Positions 1 through 12,100 of a stretch of 64,000 nucleotides of DNA are shown in pieces (the first letter of the stretch is position 1; the number at the start of each line of letters is the position of its first letter). Position numbers and translations under genes: made by a program. Below the pieces are notes generated by a model. That model was not told where the DNA came from and did not search any database. It saw only the letters and a list, made by a program, of their open reading frames with translations. The stretch is from Spisula solida. Lineage: Eukaryota; Mollusca; Bivalvia; Venerida; Mactridae. The stretch is taken from positions 31,064,222-31,128,221 of the forward strand of contig OX365952.1 of assembly GCA_947247005.1 (NCBI GenBank). The letters are read 5' to 3'.

Positions 1-178
1 TAAGTAGTCATACTTTCACAACCGTACAGTTATAAGTAGTACATACTTTCACAACCGTACGGTTATAAGTAGTACATACTTTCACAACCGTACGGTTATA
101 AGTAGTACATACTTTCACCACCGTACGGTTATAAGTAGTACATACATTCACAACCATACGGTTATAAGTAGTACATAC
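1..178 (-). repeat. 33-base minisatellite starting at the donor of SUPV3L1 exon 10
   Basis: About 5.4 copies of a 33-base unit. On the minus strand every unit begins GTATGTACTACTTATAACC, and the first unit begins exactly at the 5' splice site of the exon ending at 179, so the intronic half of the donor is repeated in each copy. Each unit contains the short palindrome accgtacggt. The array runs off the left edge. Confidence 0.95.
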
Positions 179-3100
179 AGATTGAGTCCCATTCCAACTG
201 CGTCCGTAGCAACCATAACATTACACGGGTCATCTGGATCATTAAACTTCCTAGATTGTGTGATCTTTGTACCTGGAATAGAGTTCGAGTTCGTTAAATG
301 CTCATACAGTACAGAGAATTTGACGCGATTCTCAAACTTCTATTAGCATAATTTATCAGCTGATATCTTGACTTTATTTATAACCCAGGTTGTAAGTTTT
401 CATAAGCAGGGAGTATCACGAAGACGATCGATGTGTAATACAAACATAAAAGTAAAGGACCTATATTGCATGATTTGCTCGCGGAACGCAGGCAGGGTGA
501 CCACAGAAAATGATGAATCAAATTCCCTGATAATTCCCTCACCAAAAGTTTATTTTCAATAACTGTTTTCGGTGTTCGAAACTCAGATGCAGCTGAAATA
601 TGGCCACTAACCTCCCCTTATATAACCAAACTCATTATTTACTTATCTTATAATAAATACATGTTACTAACAGTCTGTTTGAAGAAATACATCTTTTGAC
701 TAAAGTCATGAAGAGAAGCTGCCAGTAGACACATTTTTCCTCTAATGTTTTGTAAAATTCCCTGATTATTCCCTAATTTTTGCCCAATTTTGAAAGTCCC
801 TGATTTTTCCCTGCAGGGAGTTTGTTTTTGGCATTTTCCCTGTTTTCCAGAGTCTGTGGCCACTCTGGCAAGAACCTTGTAAAATATTTATGCATTAAGG
901 TCAGGAGCAGGTCTAGAAATTCTTGACAGAAAAGCACATATAAAGTTAAGTATGAACATTCAATCTGTCACACAGTTGAAACACCACTGACAGTTCAATA
1001 CAGTAAAATCAGAACATTTCACATGGTCAAAATTTCACGAATTTATTATTTTGGAGTAGTTTGTAGGGTTAAATATAAGCAATTTTTTAATTGCAGAAAG
1101 AACTACTATCTGTTAATTTACTGCTGTTTTTAAGTTCATGAAAATAAATTTTCGCAAAATTATCGATTTCGCAAATATAGTGAAATTAATCCCTTGCAAA
1201 TATTTCTGACTTTACAGTGTACTTACAGTAGTAAAGAAAACTCTTACCTGGCGGCAGTGTTCCGTATATAACAGCACATTTATGTCCCTTAGATGTTAGG
1301 ATATCAAATACTTTGAAGATATCGGTCTTGGAGAAACATACAACACAATCACCCGGTCGTATATTATCAAACGAGCCTGTAATATGTAGAAACAAGAATT
1401 ACCCTTCCACAAAGAACCAGCAACTTCAACATGTGGAGGAAAACTTACTTTTTTGTTAATTTTTTTGGACGTGTATGACCAGTAGGAATCTTCCGGGCAT
1501 CGAACGAGGATTGATGAATTATGAATTGCTAGATTACAACTCCACGGCACTAAAGAGTTTCCCACAAATATTCTGACACAAAATTCCCTGACTTTCCCTC
1601 ACCATACACCAGTTTTCTTTGACTTTTTAGAGCGATCGGGCACGGAAGCATTGTTTTGTTCGGGTAAAATATGACAATAAAAATAGATAAAAGGAAGTTA
1701 TATTAGCTTTAGATGGAACAAATAAGTTTAAATTAGTAGTTCTAGGGGCTGATGATTGAACTGTTCAGAGCAAGCATAGTGAGCGATGATTTTTTTCAGT
1801 TTTTGTTTTTTCTACATAGTAATTGGCATTTTTACAAAAAATTATGTTTTTTTCCTGACTTTTCCATGACCTTGGGAACCCTGACTAACCACAGCTGCCA
1901 CTGGGTCTTTTAAATATTTTGGAATTCAATTTTACAACAGTAACTTTACTTCTTCACATCAGGGTACTATTTTATCAAAGCACTTAAGGAAATATTAAAG
2001 TTACGCACAAATTTACATTCTTCATAATTCTTGAACGCATACACAATAGGAACATATATGGTTAAAAAGAATTTATTTAATGTTTATGAGTGGTTTACCG
2101 CGGAATATCAGTGAATTATAATCCGATAATTTCACTGTCGATAATTTCACTGTTGATAATTTCACTCAAACGGACTACTTTAAAATCCCCGTGGAGCGCC
2201 CCAATTTGGTTTATACCTATTGACGTCTTAAATCGAAATGACACTGTCGGCCTTGAACTCTCAGTGGATAGTTCACAAAATCCCAAATTTTGAGGCAATG
2301 CAGACGAATAATAATGTTGTATGACATTGATAGTAATTTAAATATGCAGATGATGTTTAAAATAATACTTAATACAGGATCAATTTCAAATAAAAACACA
2401 AATTAGTTCATTACTCAAAATGTTGACGGCTAGCCTCTTTTAGCAGATGATGTATTAGAAGATCTAGATAGCGTATGTATACAAAATGAAAAATATGTTT
2501 TCTTCCATCAGACATACACTTAATAAAACATCCATATGATTACTTACACTGCAGTTAAAGTAACCTTATAAAGAGTACATTAACGTCGGAAACCAACTGC
2601 TTATTAAAGACCTACTTAATCGAACATCAGCGCGCGCTTTAAAATGACGTCACGTCATCATGTTGAGGCACCATACGCGTCAATAAAATTCAATTAGTTA
2701 CTAATTGGTTTAGATTATCAAAATAAAGCATCAAATCAATAGAATATTTGTGTTTTTCGGTGTAAGATCGGTAGTTTTTCACCTCGTGAGCAGCTGACTT
2801 ATATTTTCACTCGTGGCTACGCCACTCGTGAAATATTACTTCAGCTGCTCACAAGGTGAAATAACAACAGATCTTACACCGAAAAACACAAATATCCTCT
2901 ATGTATTTACTGTAATATCATTAATATTCAAGACCTCCTTGCAACTGTTCATGAATTACAAAGGGTTTCAATTTGAGCATAACTTAAAGATTATTGTAAG
3001 TAAGTGCTTTGATAAAACAGTACACAGTAGAACAGTACTTAGTATACATACCTACAGCCTCATCCAGGTACGTGAGACTGGTCAATCTTTCATATCTTTG

Positions 3101-6100
3101 TATCTACAAGATCACAAGAGATATTCTTTTTTACGCAGATATTAAATGTGCCATCTTGACAACATCAATAAGCTTTATGGATATTCAAGGCTGTTTGCTA
3201 GAATTCAAGGATGTTCATTTAAATTCAAATACCATTGTGGCATTTCTTCAAGGTAGCAGTAAATTCAAGTACTTTACAAGGTTGAAACCAAATTCAAGGA
3301 CTTTTCAAGGCCTGTACAAACCTTGATACTTATCCCTACACTCACCTCGAAAATATCACCCAAAGTCTCTACTCCCTACACTCACCTCAAAGTTATCACC
3401 CAAAGTCTCTACTCCCTACACTCACCTCAAAGTTATCACCCGAAGTCTCTACTCCCTACACTCACCTCAAAGTTATCACCCGAAGTCTCTACTCCCTACA
3501 CTCACCTCAAAGTTATCACCCGAAGTCTCTACTCCCTACACTCACCTCAAAGTTATCACCCAGAGTCTCTACTCCCTACACTCACCTCGAAGTTATCTTC
3601 TGTAGTCTCTACTATGTTTCTTACAAGGTCAATGGCCGTCTCTTCACCACACACATGTATTTCTTTAGCAGCCACACCAAGTAGTGCTCGCGTCCATGAC
3701 CAACCTCTCTGTAGATCTGATATCATCTGGATCTCATCAATAACGGCCACGTCAACTATAATCAATAACAGACAAGTCAACTATTATAATCAATAACAGC
3801 CACGTCAACTATAATCAATAACAGCCAAGTCAACTATAATCAATAACAGCCAAGTCAACTATTATAATCAATAACAGCCACGTCAACTATAATCAATTAC
3901 AGCCACGTCAACTATAATCAATTACAGCCACGTCAACTATAATCAATAACAGCCACGTCAACTATAATCAATAACAGCCATGTCAACTATAATCAATAAC
4001 AGCCACATCAACTATAATCAATAACAGCCACATCAACTATATCAATAACAGCCACATCAACTAGAATCAATAACAGCCACATCAACTAGAATCAATAACA
4101 GCCACATCAACTAGAATCAATAACAGCCACGTCAACTAGAATCAATAACAGCCACGTCAACTAGAATCAATTACAGCCACGTCAACTATTATAATCAATA
4201 ACAGCCACGTCAACTAGAATCAATAACAGCCACGTCAACTAGAATCATACAGTTCTGAACTAGTATTTTAGACTATCTAGGTGGTTAAGTTAGCGACATA
4301 GAAATATTGCTATGTAGCCTGCACCAAAAACCTTAGCCAAAAGTGTGACGCCGACAAATGGGTGAGTTTCATCTGATCTAAAAGCCTCGACAACATGCTC
4401 ATCTAGGTTTTATACCACGTATTTATGTAAAATTTCATTGAAATCTGAACAATGGTTATAAGGAGAACAATTGCACACAAACTTTGAGACATCCATCCAG
4501 GCACCCATCAAAAATTTATGAACTCTTATTACAACAAGAGCTTTGTTGAATGCCATTTAGGGCTATGGTAAAATAACAAGTTACAAGTTGATCTGTTTAC
4601 GGTACAGAGAAAGGTTTCAACTTACACTCCTGATTAATGTTCATCATTTCCACAGTACAAGCTACATGTGGTGACGGTGTCTCATCTTCATTAGCAAACA
4701 TTCTTGTTTCTCCGGTGATCAAATCACATGGAACATCCTGTAATAATCAACACCCATGACAAAACAAGGGGGAAAATTTAGACAACTTAGGGAAAAAATA
4801 TACCCTCTTCATCGATATATTTATAAACACTGCAAGCCAATCACGTCAGAGGTTCCACTAGACACCGAATCTAAAGTCATGTTGATGATTTTGTACTAGA
4901 TTTTACCAAATTGTAACAAAAATATTGATCATTAAAATAGAAATTGACCGAAAAAACAATTTTCTGAACTTCACATGTTCTCTCTTAGCAGCGTCCGCAC
5001 CATACTGATTAGCACATGCACAATACTATCTCATTTTAGAGGAATGTGTTTTGGACAAAATAGAATGGACCCTTCAGTCCATACACTAAAGTGGGTTTAA
5101 AACAAGAGCTGTCCACGAACAGCGCACTCCACTATTCGCAGCGCCATGCTAGGATAGTACAATTATAATATATTCAAAACAAAATACTTCATAACAGCAG
5201 CATTACCCTCTGCTGTCTAGATGTTGCGGCTTCTAAGTCGAAAAAGGGGATAAGATGGACAAATAATGCAGGACCGTTACCTACTTATGTGTAGGTCCTC
5301 TTGGTCATGAAGGTAAACAAATAAGCATTTCTTAGTCCAAAAGGGGGCATGATTTCAACAAAATGCTAAATAGTTATCTTCTCCTGTGTAGCTGTTAGGT
5401 CATGATGGTGAACAAGTATGCAAAGTATCAAAGCAAAATATCAATGCACTTTGAAGATATTAGAGGTTAAAAAACCTGTACCTTAACTTTAACATTTCCA
5501 AGTCCAAAAGGGGCCATAATTTAAACAAAATGCTTGATAGAATTACCCACCCCTGTGTAGGGGTTGGGGTCATGATGGTGAACAAGTTTGCAGAGCATTA
5601 TGTGAATGCACTTTGAAAATATTAGAGGTGAAAAAACATGTACCTAAACTTTAACATTTGCACCAAGTTGAAAAAGGGGGCATAATTTCACCAAAATGCT
5701 AAATAGAGTTACCTACCTCTGTGTATGGGTTGGGGTCATGATGGTGAACAAGTATGCAAAGTATCAAAGCAATATGTCAATGCACTTTGAAGATATTAGA
5801 GGTTAAAAAACCTGTACCTAAACTAACATTTGCACTATTTGCATTAAGTAGAAAAAGGGGGCATAATTTCAACAAAATGCCTGATAGAGTTACCTACTCC
5901 TGCATATGGGTTGGGGTCATGATGGCAAACAAGTATGCAAAGTATGAAAGCAACATCTCAAAGGACTTAGAGAATATAAGACGTTAAAAAACCTGTACCT
6001 AAACTTTAACAAAAGTGTTACGCCAGCGCTTGGGTGACTGCAATAGCTCCCCTTATTCTACGAATAGTGGAGCTAAAAATGATCAATTACAAGGTAAAAG

Positions 6101-9100
6101 CCCTGCTTGTAATAAATTGGTGAGATAAACAACATCTAGCACAAAATCTATATATCTTCTCCACTATTACTGTAAAATCATTATTTTTCAAGGGAGTTGA
6201 ATTTTAGTTTATTTTGTTGTTAAACTCGACCACGAAATATTATGCCCACAATTTATCGAACTCCAAAATACATAACATGGTTGTACCCTTCCACGTTTTG
6301 AAATCAACAAATTTTGGACAACACAGATTTTTTTTAAAATCAAGAAATTCAATACCCACGAAAATATGTGATTTTACAGTAATACAAAGAAAGACTGACA
6401 CTTCAAGGATCAGATGAAACCCCTATGTGACCCTAAAAGTACTTGTACTTACAGCTGTATTGCATTTATCGAAGACTTCCATGGCTAGCAGTCTAAGGGG
6501 ACCACAATAAACCCCTGATTCTGAGCCCATATATCGTTTCAAGGCATGGTATGTTTTACCACTGTTTGTAGGACCAGCATGAAATATCACCTTTCTTTGC
6601 ATTGACCGTGCAAGAGGATACCTAGAAAATATTAAAAAAGATTAAAACATTTATTAAGTATGATCATTAACAGTGTAGCAATAGCCTTTAGTAATGTCAA
6701 ACTCACATGGTATTGCTACACTGGTTAATAGAACTGATTAATGTTCCAAACATACCTTAAAATGACTTGTTTTAGTGGGTTTGTAATTTCATGGATAATA
6801 ATAAGATGGAAGAGGAATCCCTTGCTGGTGAAAAAATAATTATTTTGTAGTACATGTTTATGTGTAAAGTGATCAAACTAGAGCTAGTATCAATGGAGTG
6901 ATGAATCATACCCCCTGCAGCACAGCCTTGATACAGGAATATTATTTTTTCACATACAGAATGATGAAATATAGTCCCATAAACTCAAGGATAATAAATG
7001 GAAGTAAGTAATCAATGATTTTGAATGTTTCAATATTTCCTAGTTTTGAAAGCCCTGGAAGCATTCCCCAACAGGTGAAACATTTATAAAGACATACCAC
7101 TGACTTGGATCTGTAAGGTCACTGATCTGCCTCAGGTCCTCCATACAATTTAGATGAGGATACACAGTCTGAGCATGCTTTAAGAAGAAGGGAAACAAAT
7201 CAGTCACATGACCTGAAACGTAAAACTTTTTTTTAAAATTTCGACTATGTCATGCCACAGGTAACTGTATCATTAATAAACAGTACCTAAAAAAAAATAA
7301 AAAAAATTTTTTTTGTTAAATTTAGAATTCTTATACAAGGTATATTTCCCGGAGAAGTGATCGTACAGTCACTGGGTGTATTTTGTTTTTTTCATAATTT
7401 AAAGCATTTACGGCATTATTCATCTATTCAAAGCTGTGCGTGATCAAAAACATCTTTGTGAATCGAAAGCATTCGAAAACATGCTTAAATTTACCTTCGT
7501 ACGATATAATTCATTGTTTAAACTTTGATTTTATTTTTCGAGGGCGTAAAACGCTGTAGGAACGACTGTAGTGGTTTTTAGTGTGTCTGACGGGTATTTA
7601 GAACGTATTTTATAACGGTCGTTTTCATTGGCGTAGTATACATCGTTTGTACGCTGGTTACCAAGTCCTGGGAAACCCCAATGAAATAAACCAATGAAAA
7701 TCGTTGTTACAAAAAGGAAATCACGCGCATCATTCGGAACGTTCGGAGAAACATGGAGTCATTTTGACATTTAAATATGCAAACGATTCGTTTTTCGGCT
7801 AACACGTATACATTCACTGAAGTGAACATGTGTCAACCAGGTAAATCTGTTCCAACTTTTTCGTTCTTTAATTTTACCGCATTATTATGTTTCTACACAA
7901 CGGTAAATTCGAAATATGTTGGTGATTTCCTCAATATTTCGGTGTTTTTGTTTTTATTGAGTCCACCCCAGTGACCGGTTGGTCACCGTGAAAAGTATTT
8001 ATGGTATAACTGTTCAACTACTTGACCAATTTCGATGGGATTTCGCATGAAAGTAGTTATAGTCATGTTTTTTACGAATATAATTACTTTATGAAGATAT
8101 CGAAAGCCAATTCTTGTTTTTGATACCTGGTCAATTCATGGAAATACACCTTGTATAAGAATTCTAAATTTAACAATTTTTTTTTTAGGTACTGTTTTTT
8201 AATGATACAGTTACCTGTGTGTCATGCAGCCCATTTATTCTCCTCGTCACAAGTGTGAGAGGTCGGGGAACCTCCCTCATCACAGGTGTAAGAGGGTCAG
8301 GGAATCTCGTCATCAATATTGGTGTGCCTAACTGTCAAGTATCTGGTATTAAGTTTTTATGGATGGCCTCTTTCAATTTTTGACAGAATATTACACTGTC
8401 TTGAGATGTTTGTGAAGCATGCACTGAAAAATCATTTAACTTCAATGGGACAAAATTTCGAAGTTTTGGCAAAAAAGACCACTTTCGTGGGGATGTGATT
8501 TCAAGGATTTCTGATTTCAGGACAAAATGGCAAGGTCAGGTTTCATACAAATGATCAGAAATCATTCAAACATCAAACACAATGACATAATAATTTTGGT
8601 ATTACCTGTTTATTAATTATATGCAAGTAAACTTCCAAAAAACCTTCTGTTATACCTGACTGAACTTGAAAGCAAGTATGGCAGCCGCTGTTAAGTTGAC
8701 ATATTGAGGTCATCCATGAAATTTAATCCCCACAAATATTGACAGTTTTACAGTATGCTCCCCATTGGCAGTCTATTAGTCATTTCTGATTAAAAGTTAC
8801 ATTGACCTTTGACCTACTGAAGAAGTGGAGCATCTACTGATCACGGTCATTCACATTGACCTTTAATCTACTGAAGAAGGGGGTCATCTACTGATCACGG
8901 TCATTCACATTGACCTTTGACCTACTAAAGAAGGGGGTCATCTACTGATCACAGTCATTCACATTGACCTTTGACCTACTGAAGAAGGGGGTCATCTACT
9001 GATCACGGTCATTCACATTGACCTTTGACCTACTGTAGAAGGGGTCATCTACTGATCACGGTCAATGACCTACTGAAGAAGGGGGATATCTACTGAACAC

Positions 9101-12100
9101 AATCAATCACATTGACCTTTGATTTATTGCACATTGTGCATTATCACTGTGCCTTACAAGTTTTATGGCACTGTAGAAAAGTGCACGGGTGTGTGATAAT
9201 TATACTTTATATACCTGATCATATAAAACAATTCACTTACCTACATCCTGTATAATATTTTTAAAGATAACATGGATTTCTGGTGCCAGGTAATCTGAAT
9301 TCAACAAAAACTTCCGGAAACTGTCCATTGCAGAGTTGAACAATTTGGCTGAAATAAGAAGAAAGTGTTATGTTACAATGCAAGAGAACTGTCAAATTTA
9401 CAAGTGGAACCATCAATGTTACTTTTTGCCTAATTACGTAATTTTGCACTAAAATGACAAATGAAATTCCCTGATAATTCTCTGATTGAAAGGCAACTTT
9501 CCATGATTGTTTGCGGTGTTTGCAACTCAGAGACAGCTGAAAATATGGCCTCCAACCTCCCTTCATATCCAAACCTTTACCACCAAACCAAAAGACCTTT
9601 TTTATAATGAACATATGTTGCTAACAGTCTGTTTGAACAAATACGTATATTTAATAAAGTTATGAAGAGAAGCCGCCATAAGACAATTTTTTCCTCCAAT
9701 TTTTGTAAAATTCCCTGATTTTTGCCCAATTTTGAAATTCCCTGATTTTTCCCTGCAGGGAATTTGTTTTTGGCATTTTCCCTGTTTTCCCAGTTATCCA
9801 GAGTCAGTGGCCACCCTAATTATTACAGACTTCATGTTTTTTCCCCTTTCTTTGCATATGACTGAGACAGTTGTGGTTTGCATGGCCATTCAATTTTATC
9901 CCTGCCTAATTGGCCAATGATCTCAGGCTTCAAGGGAAGAGACAAGGAATCTGGACATGCTGCTCTAGCTCTTTCTGAATAGACTCGTTGGTTGTTTTAA
10001 CGTACCCGGTGTATAGCAACAATACACGCCAGACTCTTTGTTTCCGACCAGTTCATCTCCAGTTGGGTAGGAAACACTCACTGAAAAGCGTTTCTGAAAT
10101 TTCCAGTGCTATGTTAATTTGATATTGGTGGTTTTAATTTTAGAGATTTTAAAAAAACTGTTAGTGAATTTAAAAGTGAAAGTGTAAATATTACCATCCA
10201 TATCGTGCTGGGAGGCCAACATCCGTATCGATGGATCTTGCTTCCACCTTTTTAACACACTGAATTTGTCAGCTGTGAAAAAACAAAACAATTTATGTTA
10301 ACAATATGTATTTCCTACATTTTTTTGGGTTCGACAGTAAGTCGTGTGTGGTCATCCGTTTGACCTCCGGCTTCGTGCTATACCCTCTTTCTGAATAGAC
10401 TACATTAATGATAATAAAAATACATGCAATATTTCTCAGCTTAATGTCTCATTTATATAATAACATGCTGGCGTGACCAATTCATGACCTTGTTCACACG
10501 CTTGATATCTTTCAGCTACCATAGCGTACTAATGCAGACTCGCCGGGATGGCCATTTCGGCCTTCTGTAGTTTGCAATCTAAAGGCCCAAATTCGGGAAT
10601 TTTGCTGTCATGGGTACACAGGCATCCCAGACTAAAGGATATTACGGGCCCAAGGTAGTGCACAGGTTTTTGGGCCCGCTGGACCCCTTTAAAGAGGGAT
10701 TTGAAAGTAGATTTTCCAAATCTGAAATTACTGGTCCTACCCGCCATTGCAGTACGATTCCCTGTGGGATTGCATTAACATTTAGCGCCAAAAAGTTTTT
10801 ATTTATCTATAGAAGGAATATAAGGCTAGACAAAGGGGTGAGGATCAGTCCCCTTAAGGGGCCCAAAAGTAAGCCTACCAAGCTAAAAAAAAAAAAAGTA
10901 TTTCGCGCAAGGGTCACCGTCACAACGTCATTTCCGGTGACCTTTAGTCAAAATGTTGACATTTTTTTCTACTTTCACATTGGGGCAGGAGTGTAGCATC
11001 AGGATGTATCGAGTTTTCAATAGTGTCTCGGGAAGGGGTATAGGGATCATATTAATTTCTCATGACCCCCCAAAAAATCGTGGTAGCGGAAAGGATACGA
11101 GTCAAAAACAAATATCTGGAAACAATTTACAAACGTGACACGTTCAGCTAAATTCATTCATCCAGGATTCCTGGAAAACAAGGGACATGTTTAACATCAT
11201 ATTTCTTATTTCTGTCTTGTTTAGATTTTCGCTTGCCCGACTCTTTTATTTCTTTTTCCGAGCGATTTAATCCTCCCGACCTGATGACAAACTTGTCCAT
11301 CGTTTATTTTGAGACTATCACAGGGCTCAACAAATCCACTCGTCCGCTCGTAATTAAGAGTAGAAAGTGACCACGGGCGAGTGAATCTTATGGCAACGCT
11401 CGTCCTGCAGGACGAGTGGAAATTCTGGCCGAATACAATTAGTTTCATCTCTTAATCGAACGTAGAACAGAAAATGAAATAATTCCCACAAACCGGATAT
11501 TGACCGTTTGTTTAAAAGCCTTCAATCCGTCTAGTTCCGTACGATCGGCTAAAATCTCGCTACGGACATTCCGGTATGTACGTAGTACGGTTTATCGGAA
11601 TCGCTGGAGCGAAAGCTTGTGAAACGACGAACTTTATACCCTACCATAAAAATGCATTTTTCTTTATTGACCTGCAGGACGAGTAGATATTGTAGCAGGA
11701 CTAGTGGAAATTCTCAGCTACTCGTCCTGCAGGACGAGTGCCTTCCAAAAAATTTGTTGAGCCCTGTATCACAATCTGAAAATTTCTATTGAACACCGGC
11801 TGCAATTGCCGTATAAACAGCAAGATGTTCCATAGGGATACGTTTAATTCTATGTCTATGTTATTTTAATCAATTTCAGTCGGTAATTTAGGGGTTCGCA
11901 TTTGTGTTAAGGTCAAATAGGGCACTTAATATCATTTTCTCGTGATCATTTTGCACATCCCTGGCGCCCGTTGTCTAACCATGCCGCTTCCAAATTGCAA
12001 TATCGAGCGCTTTTCTATGTCTATGCAACTTCAAGCTACCAAGGTGCAATGCTCACAGATAGCATACCGTTTCTTAACACATTTCTTGGCAAGTTCTACC

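Noticed and set aside
3323..3796. 157-codon plus-strand open frame
   Set aside because: It runs through two minisatellites and antisense to SUPV3L1 exon 7; repetitive peptide only.
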